Shown here: one piece after another, positions 38,601 to 46,952 of the stretch | Numbering within the stretch: the stretch's first letter is position 1 | How the letters are laid out: each line of letters opens with the position of its first letter | The notes under the pieces: model-generated | The model's input: only the letters and a program-made list of their open reading frames with translations | The model's database searches: none | What the model was told of the DNA's origin: nothing | Program-made: the position numbers and the translations under genes | Source: Tunturibacter gelidoferens | Lineage (GTDB): Bacteria > Acidobacteriota > Terriglobia > Terriglobales > Acidobacteriaceae | Reading direction: 5' to 3' | Assembly (NCBI RefSeq): GCF_040358255.1 | Contig: NZ_CP132938.1 | Coordinates: 1,984,001-2,048,000, forward strand | DNA: 64,000 bases

Positions 38601-38887
38601 TGAAATCCAGAGAAACTGACGGTGACGCTGTAGTTGCCGAGGGGAAGATCCTGGAAGAGGAACTCGCCACCACTGGAGCTGGTGGTTGTGTGCTTGACGT
38701 CAGTATCGGTTTGGACGGCGACGACGGTTGCGTTCGCAATGGCAGCGCCGGTGCGGTCAGTTACGGTACCGTTGATTCCGCCGCGGAAGGTCTGGGCGTT
38801 TGCAAACGATGTTCCGAGAATGGTTAGCAGAATGGCGGCGAGACTGTAGAGCACAGCCTGTAAGGATCTTACCGATTGCCTACGCAT
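35603..38887 (-). CDS. Oar-like TonB-dependent outer membrane receptor
   Basis: 1094 residues from the ATG at 38887, which has GGAGG four bases upstream. The frame extends 40 codons further, without support. After a signal peptide (LYSLAAILLTILGTSFANAQ) comes a carboxypeptidase-regulatory-like domain (residues ~33-115, GTVTDRTGAAIANATVVAVQ), a plug (LPLNGRDFTQMISLTAGYAG, INWQIDGVDNNDLW-like block) and a long beta barrel ending FNTQFGGKIIF with a terminal aromatic residue. Acidobacteria have many such receptors, thought to import oligosaccharides or other large substrates. No SusD-type partner is adjacent. This copy appears complete, unlike the two receptor remnants nearby. Confidence 0.93.
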   Translation of the reverse strand: MRRQSVRSLQAVLYSLAAILLTILGTSFANAQTFRGGINGTVTDRTGAAIANATVVAVQTDTDVKHTTTSSSGGEFLFQDLPLGNYSVTVSFSGFQTVKTDKIAVQAGVIFTLPVSLPLSSSATTVEVDAAAVALDTTTTTQTTVLDAKVVSDLPLNGRDFTQMISLTAGYAGYSGGGFGSLNGTRANQMNWQIDGVDNNDLWHNVPAVNQGGVSGIAGIILPLDAVDQFSAQTQSGPEGGRNPGGTINLTLRSGTNQLHGTAYYFNRNELFGAKSPFATTKQKVRNYNTGFSLGGPFLKDKLFGFATFEHQRFTIGQSGTATEPSIGWQTQAEAILAAKGVPVNPVMVSVLNRLWGSNVLAQDTVGVVNNYHSSDPEFGYSWNGLGKIDYRISDKDNLSAHWFVGQGSQVAPVGSQLLAYYEVAPIHVQNIAIVYNRVISSSISNQVLAGVNYFNQVFNDNETGQDVQSLGFITGATFPNAPNITIGRPASSGGGTTAQSSNFDPVGLTPPEGRNDITGHLTDQLSWTKGRHQMRFGGEYRQAQLDEFYHRHSTGSFTFDGSQVGGPGYAGALADFLAGETSSASITIGDPERQVFVNTWFLNAGDSWQLTPKLNVNYGIRYDYEGPLHNSNKDLAVFRPALISNQGLAFQGNQISSLYPQYYKNFSPRVGFSYAIDQNTVVRAGYGWFADTPNLNPFLDNRPGNQAPNGVEGNPGGASPVYSVSAAKGGSNTTIVGGVPIFPSSVGYPCKPTSPCGVFSVNPNFRPSYNENYSVNLEHTLASSVIFQLGYVGSSARHLLSLLDINQAAPGVYTDTLDPITGAVLVGSDFKRQQTRPYYSQYGQYGNINQIESIGTANYNSFQAQIRVTNWHRFSSQTVFTWSHALDEVTAYRGALPQDSTNFKGDYSNSDFDTRATFVSFLSYDVPGSQHLKGLTGGWQVNGLLTFHGGQPFTVRASGDISGTNEGNDRAVQIAPARVGYQGQSTTANWIDLSAFQDPAPGTFGTVRRNSFYAPGYNDVDLSVFKNTKIGERLTIQLRAEMFNLFNRNNFAPPSPSVGGSSQLSDTIGDYNGAPGIGAGEAFNTQFGGKIIF

Positions 38888-39527
38888 AGAACCTCCGGAA
38901 AAAAGACAAAGAGTCTCTGTGATCGCTTTGGCGCGATTTTTTTTGTTCGTTTTAGACAACAAGCCGGCGTCGCAGCGGGATGCTGCGGGTACGTCACTGT
39001 GTTCCAAGGGCCAAGCGGCTGCTAGAAGTGTGGCGAAAACGGCAAATTAAGAAAGAGTGAGCCAACCTTAAATGGCTTTCACGAATATTGCAAGAATTTT
39101 TTTGAGATATCACGCAAACGTGAAGTGAGCGCAGCTGATATGACTGGAAAATCAGGCGCAGCGCCCAGATTTGTAACTTTGAGAGTTCTGACAAAGTCTT
39201 TGGGCTGAATGACGCCGTAAGTTTTGCAGTCAGGGTAAGAGTCGACAGAAGTCTGCAGGGCCGATTCGAACTTGCGTGACGTGCCGATTTTTCCGTGGGT
39301 CTTGCACGTCCGTATGGTTGCGGGTTATCAGCCAAATATCGAGAGTCAGAACTTTAGATTGTTGCCTTCAGGAGCGACTTCGCGAAGCGGCTCCCACATA
39401 GGGAGTTGCGAAAATAAATTATGATTGTCATGTAAAAAGTGCCTCCGGGGAGTGAACTTGTTCCGAAGCGAGGCGTTGGACATGGCCAAGGCGATGACAG
39501 TCCGTTGCAGCGAAGAGAGGGAGTTGG
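38888..39527. other. Divergent intergenic region, receptor / fabF
   Basis: 640 bp between the start of the receptor gene and fabF. It must hold both promoters. AT-rich tracts occur near 39070-39115 and 39405-39435. No supported gene, terminator or known RNA was seen. Confidence 0.5.
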
Positions 39528-40799
39528 ATGACTTCGAAGACAGATATGAGAGAACAGTTTCGCGTTGTGGTGACCGGTGTTGGGCTGGTGAGTCCGGTAG
39601 GGGTTGGCACGGAGATGACCTGGGCCGCGCTGCAAAGGGGGGACTCCGGCATCGATAGAATCTCACTCTTTGATCCGGAGAGATTCAGCTGCCAGTTTGC
39701 TGGGGAGGTGAAGGGTTTTATTCCTGAGAACTTTGTCGATCGCAAGGATGTGAAGAAGATGGGGCGCTTCATTCAGTTTGCGATGGCTGCGGCGCAGTTT
39801 GCGATGGAGCAGTCGGGACTGGATATGTCTGCTGAGGACGCGGAGCGGGTGGGCGTGTACGTCGGCAGTGGGATCGGGGCGTTCGAGGTGATCGAGCGGG
39901 AACATGCGAAGCTGCAGAGCGGAGGGCCGGACAGAATATCGCCGTTCTTTATTACGGCAACGATTGCGAATCTGGCGGCGGGGCAGATCTCGATACGGTA
40001 TGGGGCTACTGGGCCGAATCTGACGTGCGCCACTGCTTGTACGACGGGAGCGCATGGAGTTGGCGAAGCATTTCGGATTATTCAGAGAGGCGATGCGGAT
40101 GCGATGATCTGCGGCGGGAGTGAAGCAGCTGTTACGCCGCTTTCGGTAGGCGGGTTTGGTGCGATGCGGGCGCTGTCGACGCGGAATGACGATCCTGTGC
40201 GGGCGTCGCGGCCGTGGGATCGCGGGCGCGATGGGTTCGTTGTGGGCGAGGGCGCAGGGATTCTTGTGCTTGAAGAGCGAGAGCATGCGGTGCGGCGTGG
40301 CGCGACGATTTTGGCTGAGATCGTGGGTTACGCGGCGAACTCGGATGCGTTTCATACAAATGCTCCGCCTGAGGATGGGCGCGGAGTCCGCCGAGTGATG
40401 CAGTTGGCGCTCAAGGATGCCGGGCTTGAGCCGAGTGCGATTCAGTATTTGAATGCGCATGCTACCTCTACTCCGCTTGGAGACAGAGCGGAGGCGAGGG
40501 CGATTAGCGAGACGTTTGGCGATCACGCGTTGAGCCTTCTGGTGAGTTCGACGAAGTCGATGACGGGGCATCTGCTGGGTGGCGCGGGAAGTCTTGAGGC
40601 AGGCATTACGGTATTGGCCTTGCGGGATCAGATTGCTCCTCCGACGACGAACATCGAAGATCTGGATGAGGTGGTTCAGTTTGGATTGGTGAAGGACAAA
40701 GTTGTCAGCGTGCCGATGGAGTATGCGATGTCGAACTCGTTCGGATTTGGAGGAACCAACGCTTCGCTGATATTCCGGGTACACCATCCTGATGTGTAA
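39528..40799 (+). CDS. fabF: Beta-ketoacyl-ACP synthase II
   Basis: 423 residues from the ATG at 39528. The Cys-His-His triad is visible: Cys in TCATACTTGAHGVGEA, His in YLNAHATSTPLGD and His in STKSMTGHLLGGAGSLE, with the closing SNSFGFGGTNASLIF. It condenses malonyl-ACP with acyl-ACP in fatty-acid elongation in the cytoplasm. No other fab genes are adjacent. The next gene, on the other strand, is a glycosyltransferase only two bases away, end to end. A second, more divergent ketosynthase lies 2.6 kb further on. Confidence 0.95.
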   Translation: MTSKTDMREQFRVVVTGVGLVSPVGVGTEMTWAALQRGDSGIDRISLFDPERFSCQFAGEVKGFIPENFVDRKDVKKMGRFIQFAMAAAQFAMEQSGLDMSAEDAERVGVYVGSGIGAFEVIEREHAKLQSGGPDRISPFFITATIANLAAGQISIRYGATGPNLTCATACTTGAHGVGEAFRIIQRGDADAMICGGSEAAVTPLSVGGFGAMRALSTRNDDPVRASRPWDRGRDGFVVGEGAGILVLEEREHAVRRGATILAEIVGYAANSDAFHTNAPPEDGRGVRRVMQLALKDAGLEPSAIQYLNAHATSTPLGDRAEARAISETFGDHALSLLVSSTKSMTGHLLGGAGSLEAGITVLALRDQIAPPTTNIEDLDEVVQFGLVKDKVVSVPMEYAMSNSFGFGGTNASLIFRVHHPDV

Positions 40800-40801
40800 A
40801 G

Positions 40802-41620
40802 CTATGCTCCGCCGCTGCGAAGTTCTTTAGTCTTGAGAACGATGAGGTACTCATAGAAGGCCTGCAGGGTGGCGTAGGTGAGGCCGGCGGCGCCGTCGAG
40901 TATTGCACCGCGGAAGAAGACCATGTAAAGCCACTTGATGAGAGGGCGGCCTGGAAGGCGGTAGAAGATGGCCTTCTGGTGGAGGCGGCGGGTGTGGAAG
41001 TCCGGGTCGCGGAGGGCTGTGATGAAGGAGGGATTCTGCAGGCCCTGGTTGCGGACGATGAGCTCGGCCTCCATGGTGGAGTAGAGGTTGTGCTTCTCGA
41101 CCCAGCGGGCGATGCCCTTGGAGAAGGGGTAGTGATCGAGTGGATAGCTGAGTTCGGCTACGGGGCCGTCGATCTCAAGGACTTCGTTGATCGCGCGGGT
41201 GTAGCGGGCGCGCTCGGGGCGTACGAGACGGATGTAGAACGGAGAGATCTGCGCGTGTTTGAGCCAGGTGTCGAAGAGGAAGTCGCGGCGGCGTACGCGG
41301 AAGGCGGCGGTCTGGTCGGGGGCGGCGAGTGCGAGCTGCTGCATCTCGCGGGAGAGCTCGGGGGTGGGTCGCTCATCGGCGTCGAGGATGAAGACCCACT
41401 GGTGTTTGAAGGGCAGGGTGGTGAGGGCGGCGTTGCGGTGGGTGGCGTAGTCGTCGAAGGGGCGGGTGTGGATGTGGGTGCCGGCAGCTTTGGCGATCTC
41501 GACGGTGTTGTCTGTGGAGTGGGAGTCGAAGACGTGAATGTCGTCGGACCAGGAGACGGAGGAGAGACAGGCGGGGAGGTCGCGCTGCTCGTTGCGGGTG
41601 AGGATGAGAACGGAGATCAT
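40802..41620 (-). CDS. Glycosyltransferase family 2 (WaaE/KdtX-like)
   Basis: 272 residues with the GT-A fold signatures ISVLILTRNEQRDLPACLSS at the start, HVFDSHSTDNT, and the DxD-type metal site in VFILDADERPTPEL. The later pattern of HxxYPFxKGIARWVEKHN and YRLPGRPLIKWLYMVFF is like the WaaE/KdtX LPS-core glucosyltransferase group. It acts at the inner membrane on lipid-linked or core sugars. It converges with fabF and is probably transcribed alone. Confidence 0.88.
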   Translation of the reverse strand: MISVLILTRNEQRDLPACLSSVSWSDDIHVFDSHSTDNTVEIAKAAGTHIHTRPFDDYATHRNAALTTLPFKHQWVFILDADERPTPELSREMQQLALAAPDQTAAFRVRRRDFLFDTWLKHAQISPFYIRLVRPERARYTRAINEVLEIDGPVAELSYPLDHYPFSKGIARWVEKHNLYSTMEAELIVRNQGLQNPSFITALRDPDFHTRRLHQKAIFYRLPGRPLIKWLYMVFFRGAILDGAAGLTYATLQAFYEYLIVLKTKELRSGGA

Positions 41621-41845
41621 CTATCGGGTATGGTATCGCGATGATCTCCGGTTGAGGTTAGAAGCGATAACGAGTAAGGCACTGCGGGTGACGGGTGAGG
41701 CCCCGCTGAGAGATACGGGGGGCTGTAGAGGTAGTTGGCAATGCGCCAGTCGGGATCGTTTAATGGTGGTATCCATGCCTCCTGCCAACGGTAGGGCATC
41801 GTTACGGATAGCTGGTATGATCGGCGGCGGTGGGAGTAAAGAACC

Positions 41846-43393
41846 ATGCCAAATTTACCTTGTGAAGAAGGTGCGATTCGCAGCGTGGCCTCTGCGCCCG
41901 AGAAGACGCGGGGCGGGGTGTGGGTGCTCGCAGCTACGATTCTTGGATCGAGCATGGTGTTCATTGATGGGACGGTGGTGAATGTTGCGTTGCCGGCGTT
42001 GCAGACCTCTCTAAATGCAACTGTGACTGATGTGCAGTGGGTGGTTGAGGCTTACGCGTTGTTTTTGTCGGCGCTTCTGTTGGTGGCGGGGTCGCTCGGC
42101 GATCTTTATGGGCGGCGGAAGATATTTTTGGTTGGGGTCGTGTTGTTTGCAGGGGCCTCGGCCTGGTGCGGGTTTGCTTCCGATGTTCGTGCGCTGATTG
42201 TCGCGCGGGGTCTGCAGGGGGTGGGTGGGGCTTTGCTGGTGCCGGGTAGCCTCGCGTTGATCAGCTCATCGTTCTGCGCGGAGGAGAGAGGGAGGGCGAT
42301 TGGGACCTGGTCGGGCTTTACTGCGATCACCACGGCGGTGGGCCCTGTGTTGGGCGGTTGGTTGATTGAGCATCTCTCTTGGCGTTGGGTGTTCTTTATC
42401 AACTTGCCGCTGGCGGTGCTGGTGGTGTTGATTTCGTTGGCGAGGGTGCCGGAGAGTCGCGATGAGGGGATGGTTCAGAGGCTGGATGGTTGGGGGGCTG
42501 GTCTGGCTACGGTGGGATTGTGCGGGATTACGTTTGCGTTGATTGAGGCTGGGAGTGGGGGGAGGCGGGCGTTGGTTGCTGGTGTGGTTGGCGTGGCGGC
42601 GCTTGTGGTTTTCTTCGTGGTGGAGTCGCGGTCTGAGGCTCCGATGCTGCCGCTGGGTCTGTTTCGATCGCGGACCTTTAGCGGGGCGAATCTGATGACG
42701 TTGTTTTTGTATGCGGCGCTGGGTGGGGTGTTGTTCTTTCTTCCTTTGGATCTGATTCAGGTGCAGCACTACTCGGCTACGCAGGCGGGTGGGGCTTTGC
42801 TTCCGCTGATTTTGCTGATCTTTGTGCTGTCGCGGTGGTCGGGTGGGTTGATCGTGAAGTATGGGGCGCGGCTGCCGCTCATTGTTGGGCCTTTGATTGC
42901 GGGGGTGGGATTTGGATTGTTTCGGCGGGGCGGGGTGGGTGGGTCTTACTGGTCGACGGTGTTTCCGGCGGTGATTGTCCTTGGGCTGGGGCTGGCGGTG
43001 AGTGTGGCTCCGTTGACGACTACGGTGATGAGTTCGATCGACCAGAGCCGGGCGGGTGTGGCTTCGGGGATCAATAACGCGGTATCGCGTGTGGCTGGGT
43101 TGCTGGCGGTTGCGGTGATGGGGCTGGTGTTTTCGATCACCTTCAACGGGCGGCTGGGGAGGGGGCTGGATGAGCTGGGGGTGCCTGCGGCGGAGCGGCA
43201 GAGTGTCGAGGCCCAGAGGGCGAAGCTGGCTGCTGCGAGGAGCGAGGATGTGCGGGTGCAGCGGTTGATCGGGGAGTCGTTTGTCAGTGCTTATGGGGTG
43301 GTGTTGTGGATTGCAGTGGGGCTCTCGGTAGCGAGTGCTTTGAGTGCGGCGTTGCTGATTGAAGGCAGGCCGACGCCGGCGCGCGTTGAGTGA
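41846..43393 (+). CDS. MFS transporter, DHA2 (EmrB/QacA) type
   Basis: 515 residues with about 14 transmembrane segments, from ATILGSSMVFIDGTVVNVAL onward. Family motifs: the DGTVVNVALP motif in TM1, GSLGDLYGRRKIFLVG between TM2 and TM3, and the antiporter motif GWLIEHLSWRWVFFINLP. It probably exports drugs or lipophilic products by proton exchange. It stands alone facing the KAS gene, with 15 bp between their ends, so export of a product of the neighbouring ketosynthase/PKS genes is an attractive but unproved idea. Confidence 0.9.
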   Translation: MPNLPCEEGAIRSVASAPEKTRGGVWVLAATILGSSMVFIDGTVVNVALPALQTSLNATVTDVQWVVEAYALFLSALLLVAGSLGDLYGRRKIFLVGVVLFAGASAWCGFASDVRALIVARGLQGVGGALLVPGSLALISSSFCAEERGRAIGTWSGFTAITTAVGPVLGGWLIEHLSWRWVFFINLPLAVLVVLISLARVPESRDEGMVQRLDGWGAGLATVGLCGITFALIEAGSGGRRALVAGVVGVAALVVFFVVESRSEAPMLPLGLFRSRTFSGANLMTLFLYAALGGVLFFLPLDLIQVQHYSATQAGGALLPLILLIFVLSRWSGGLIVKYGARLPLIVGPLIAGVGFGLFRRGGVGGSYWSTVFPAVIVLGLGLAVSVAPLTTTVMSSIDQSRAGVASGINNAVSRVAGLLAVAVMGLVFSITFNGRLGRGLDELGVPAAERQSVEAQRAKLAAARSEDVRVQRLIGESFVSAYGVVLWIAVGLSVASALSAALLIEGRPTPARVE

Positions 43394-43407
43394 GTTTTTC
43401 AGTCGAA

Positions 43408-44643
43408 TTATTCGATAGGACGGAAGGCGAGTACCGCGTTCAGGCCTCCGAAGGCCAGGGAGTTGGACAGGGCTAGCTTTGGAGAGGCTTTGCGGGGTGC
43501 GCCGAGGATGATGTCGAGGTTGATGGCCGGGTCGACTTGCGTGATGCCAGTGTTGGCGGGGAGGAGACTTTCCTTGAGGGCGAGGATGGTGGCGAGGGCT
43601 TCGAGGGCTCCGCTCGCTCCGATGGAGTGGCCGTGCAGGGATTTGGTGGAGCTGACGGGGATTTTTGCTGCGAGCGGGCCGAAGACCTGATGGATGGCGG
43701 CGGCTTCGGTGGTGTCGTTGACCAGGGTGCCGGTGCCGTGGGCGCTGAGGTAGCCGACCTCGTCCGGTGAGGCGTTGGCGTCTTTGAGGGCGATGCGCAT
43801 GGCGGCGGCGGCGCCGTCGGGGTGGGGCTGGGTGATGTGGCTGGCGTCGGCGGAGCTGCCGGTGCCGACGATCTCGGCGTAGATGGTGGCGTTGCGGGTC
43901 AGGGCAGACTCGAGGGTTTCGAGGGTAAACATGGCGGCGCCTTCGCCGAGGGTCATGCCGTCGCGGTCGGCGGAGAAGGGGCGGCACTGGGTGGGGGAGA
44001 CGACGCGCATGCTGTCCCAGGCGCGGAGGAAGCCGAAGGTAAGTGGGGCTTCGTGGCCGCCGGTGATGGCGGCGTCGATCATGCCGCTGCGGATCATCTG
44101 GAAGGCGAGGCCGATGGCGTGAGCGCCGGAGGAGCAGGCGGTGGAGATGTTGAGGGCGGGGCCGGTGATCTTGAGGTCGATGGAGATGTTGCTGGCTCCG
44201 GCGGAGGCCATGGTGCGGACGACGGTGAGGGGATGGACGCGGGCGTCACGGGTGTAGAGCTTGGCGGTCTCGGTCTCTTCGGCCTGTCGGCCACCGCAGG
44301 CGCAGCCTACGATGATGGCGATCTTGTCTGGTGTGTAGTGGTTGGTTAGCTGGGACTCTGCGGCGGCCTGGCGGGCGGCTACGACGGCGAAGTGTACGGT
44401 GCGGTCGGTGGCAGTGAGGATGCCGGAGTCGAGGTGCTGGCTGGCGTCGAAGTCTTTGACGGCGGCGGTCTGGGTGAAGCGGAGCCCCTGGGTCTTGTCG
44501 TGCGCTTCGCGGGCGGGTGCTTCCGGGTAGGGTGGGAAGGGGGCGATGCCGGTGGTGCCGGCGAAGAGGGAGGTGCGGAAGTCCGCGACGGTGTTGCCGA
44601 TGGGGGTGATGCATCCGAGGCCGGTGACTACGACACGATTCAC
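43408..44643 (-). CDS. Beta-ketoacyl-ACP synthase (FabF-like, second copy)
   Basis: 411 residues from a GTG with AGGAGA five bases upstream. The active-site Cys lies in NISTACSSGAHAIGLAF, the two His in SAHGTGTLVNDTTEA and STKSLHGHSIGASGALEA, and the C-terminal motif is SNSLAFGGLNAVLAF. It is divergent from the fabF nearby and carries extra residues early on (ATDRTVHFAVVAARQAAAES). That fits KAS proteins of aryl-polyene or other specialised lipid pathways better than housekeeping FabF. A stand-alone ACP and a type III PKS on the same strand lie 4-6 kb away. Confidence 0.88.
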   Translation of the reverse strand: MNRVVVTGLGCITPIGNTVADFRTSLFAGTTGIAPFPPYPEAPAREAHDKTQGLRFTQTAAVKDFDASQHLDSGILTATDRTVHFAVVAARQAAAESQLTNHYTPDKIAIIVGCACGGRQAEETETAKLYTRDARVHPLTVVRTMASAGASNISIDLKITGPALNISTACSSGAHAIGLAFQMIRSGMIDAAITGGHEAPLTFGFLRAWDSMRVVSPTQCRPFSADRDGMTLGEGAAMFTLETLESALTRNATIYAEIVGTGSSADASHITQPHPDGAAAAMRIALKDANASPDEVGYLSAHGTGTLVNDTTEAAAIHQVFGPLAAKIPVSSTKSLHGHSIGASGALEALATILALKESLLPANTGITQVDPAINLDIILGAPRKASPKLALSNSLAFGGLNAVLAFRPIE

Positions 44644-45047
44644 TTCTTCTCCTGGTAGTGCTCTTGGTGATTGTAGATTCTTTGAGGAATCGGCCTACCC
44701 TCCCCCTCCCCCCGGGGGTATTTTGCGGCTAAAATACTTGTTTTGAATAGTTTACAGATGGTTGGTGTCTGTAAAATATTGCATTGAAAGGGTTTACGCG
44801 CAAAATATTCCATTCAGACGAGTTACGGGCCGACAAAAAATTAAAAAGCCCCTGTGGTTTCAGGGGCTTTCCTGTTCTGTTTCTATTATAGCGGTCGGGA
44901 CCGAACTCATACGCCACGCTTTTGTGCTGGATTGACGCGGGGTTTGATGATTTCGGGGGTTGACAGGATTTTACGGACAGGAGGGCCTGCTGGTGACTGT
45001 AATCGCTAGCTGTTCCCATCTTTGCGCTTGATGGCGTCGTAGTCGTT
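44644..45047. repeat. Intergenic region with quasi-repeats and a hairpin
   Basis: Holds CCCCCCGGGGG followed by the 7-bp stem GTATTTT/AAAATAC (44718-44737), then three AAAATAYT words at 44731, 44773 and 44802, each followed by a TTAC-containing tail, and then a terminator-like hairpin. I recall similar C-rich/AAAATA blocks from acidobacterial intergenic DNA. No gene is supported. Confidence 0.4.
44845..44870. terminator. Bidirectional hairpin terminator
   Basis: AAAGCCCCTG and CAGGGGCTTT form a perfect 10-bp stem around TGGTTT, with A-rich and T-rich flanks. Confidence 0.8.
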
Positions 45048-45728
45048 TTATTGCGGCGGCTCTTCGCCGGATTGCTCGCGCACCATGTACTCGGCGTACC
45101 AGTCCGGCCAGTTCTCGTCGCGCTGGCCGCCGGTGCGCTTTTCATGCTCGCCGTGGGCCGCCCCCGCCCGCCGAAGCGCGCTCGCCAGATCGTTCGCCGA
45201 CGCGTAGGTCGTGTCGCCGGTCACACGCCCGGGAAGCCGCGTCGTGATCTCCTGGAGTAGCCAGCCGTTGCCGTCGGGATCACGGAAGGAGGCGAACGAG
45301 CGGTAGCTGCGATGCTCGGGATCCGGACCGCTGACCCTGCGCCGCCCAAAGAGGTAGGGATCGTCCGGGCCAGCGTACACATCGCCTGCGTCGTGGAAGA
45401 CATCGCTGATCTCTGCGCCGCGACGGAGCATCTCGCTGCGGGCGGTCGCGATGTCGGAGACGATCAGGTACAGGCCCTGGGCGGAGCCGGGTTCTGCCGC
45501 GGTGACGTTCTTGCCGAAGATGACCGAGCACCCGGAGCCGGGCGGCGTGAACTGGATGACGCGGAAGTCGGTACCGTTGTCGTAGTCGGCGTCGAGTCGC
45601 CAACCGAGTCTCCCGTAGAACTCCTTCGCGCGGTCGACATCCGAGACGGGGATGACGACTATCTCGAGCTTCGTGTCGATTCTCGCGACGCTGGCCGCGT
45701 CGTTACTACGAACTTCGTCCGTGCTCAT
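45048..45728 (-). CDS. VOC family protein with C-terminal extension
   Basis: 226 residues from an ATG with AGGAGGGAG just upstream. One VOC module (KLEIVVIPVSDVDRAKEFYG at the start, SFASFRDPDGNGWLLQEITT at the end) is followed by about 60 extra residues ending RDENWPDWYAEYMVREQSGE. That tail pattern is known to me from actinobacterial and other soil homologues, where such proteins are annotated only as glyoxalases. Codon use (many CGC/GTC) differs somewhat from neighbours, which may mean transfer. Substrate unknown. Confidence 0.85.
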   Translation of the reverse strand: MSTDEVRSNDAASVARIDTKLEIVVIPVSDVDRAKEFYGRLGWRLDADYDNGTDFRVIQFTPPGSGCSVIFGKNVTAAEPGSAQGLYLIVSDIATARSEMLRRGAEISDVFHDAGDVYAGPDDPYLFGRRRVSGPDPEHRSYRSFASFRDPDGNGWLLQEITTRLPGRVTGDTTYASANDLASALRRAGAAHGEHEKRTGGQRDENWPDWYAEYMVREQSGEEPPQ

Positions 45729-46022
45729 GGCTCCCTCCTGATTTGCGCGGGATGAAATGGTATTACGACATTTAATTGTTGATCAAGCGGGCCTGTGAAT
45801 CGGGTGTGTTGCGATCCAATTTAGTCCGAACCAGAGGGCGATTCAATGAGACGAAGGTATTGAAGAAGACAGTCCGATGCGCCATTGAGCCGGAATCCTT
45901 AGGGGTTCGGTGCACTCCTGGAGGGTGTTGGGCGAAGAGGAAGAAGAGCGGCATGGTCAATCGGGGTTGTACCCTGAGTCAGCAGGAAACGCTTTATTGC
46001 TTAGGAATGGAGCTTTCAACCG

Positions 46023-46916
46023 TTGATCGATCCGCTCGAGCGTCTTGTGTGCCAGTTGGAAGATGAGCCGTCGCTGCTCGAGCGAAGTCAGCTTCGCCAA
46101 CGTTTAGAGGCTCTTGACCGGCTTGATGCTTATTTTCCGGACACCGCTGAACCAGTATTTGGTGCTGAGTCGATCGCGGCCGGACTCTATCGCCGAGCGA
46201 GAGCAATTTGCGGCAGGCTGGAGGCTGTGAATTGTGAACTTTATGAAGCCATTCGATGTGAGATTCAGCGCCGGGAGCGGCCTGAGACTTTGCTTCGGTG
46301 GATCGATGCCTCACCGGAGATGGAAGAGGTGCCCGGGCCGGACAATAAGCCCGGCGGCGGTATGGGCTATGACTACCTGGATGAGCTGGTCAGTGGAGTG
46401 TTTCAGTTTGAAGAGCCTGGGGCTGAGGATGTTCGACGGGAGGCCGAGATGGTGTTTTATCAGCCGACCCCTGTGCGCCATATCTTCAATCTTATGGGCT
46501 TGACTGCGCTCGATGAAACCGATGTTCTTGTCGATCTTGGCTCCGGGTTGGGCCATGTTCCGTTGCTGGTCTCTGCGTGCACCGGCGCTGGCGGCATAGG
46601 GATCGAGTTGGAGGCGAGATACGCACAACGTGCGCGGGAGTGTGCACAGAGGCTGAATCTGAATAAGGTTACGTTTCTTGAGGAGGATGCGCGGGTGGCG
46701 GATCTGTCCATCGGCACGGTGTTCTATCTTTACACTCCGTTTGTGGGGTCTATCCTGAGCGACGTGCTCAAGCGCCTGAGGCGTGAGGCGGCTACTCGCC
46801 GAATCCGAGTCTGCACGTATGGCCCTTGTACGTCTGTTGTCGCTGAAGAGCGCTGGCTTGAGGCCGCTGCGGCGCCAGAGACGGATCGGATCGCACTCTT
46901 TTGTTCTCGCGATTGA
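46023..46916 (+). CDS. Class I SAM-dependent methyltransferase
   Basis: 297 residues from a TTG with GGAG ten bases upstream. No better start is visible. After a helical N-terminal region of about 160 residues come the motif I strand VLVDLGSGLGHVPLLVSA, an acidic motif II region GIGIELEARYAQRARECA and NKVTFLEEDARVADL. FYLYTPFVGSILSDVLKRL then replaces the usual motif IV. The enzyme is soluble. Its substrate is unknown, and it sits between the VOC gene and a convergent phosphatase gene. A relation to the polyketide genes further on is possible but unsupported. Confidence 0.8.
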   Translation: MIDPLERLVCQLEDEPSLLERSQLRQRLEALDRLDAYFPDTAEPVFGAESIAAGLYRRARAICGRLEAVNCELYEAIRCEIQRRERPETLLRWIDASPEMEEVPGPDNKPGGGMGYDYLDELVSGVFQFEEPGAEDVRREAEMVFYQPTPVRHIFNLMGLTALDETDVLVDLGSGLGHVPLLVSACTGAGGIGIELEARYAQRARECAQRLNLNKVTFLEEDARVADLSIGTVFYLYTPFVGSILSDVLKRLRREAATRRIRVCTYGPCTSVVAEERWLEAAAAPETDRIALFCSRD

Positions 46917-46952
46917 ATGTTTGGGCCCGGGATGTTCGTTAGGCTATCGGCT

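Noticed and set aside
39663..40787. 374-codon minus-strand frame antisense to fabF
   Set aside because: Arg/His/Ser-rich shadow. FabF has the complete catalytic triad in the other strand.
42266..43987. 573-codon minus-strand frame across the MFS gene and the KAS gene
   Set aside because: Almost only Arg, Pro, His, Gln and Ser. It overlaps two well-supported genes in other frames.
44729..45145. 138-codon minus-strand frame downstream of the VOC gene
   Set aside because: Crosses a terminator hairpin and the VOC 3' end in another frame, with no family resemblance.
45776..46066. Plus-strand frame ahead of the methyltransferase gene
   Set aside because: Crosses the methyltransferase start in another frame and lacks protein-like pattern or a ribosome-binding site.
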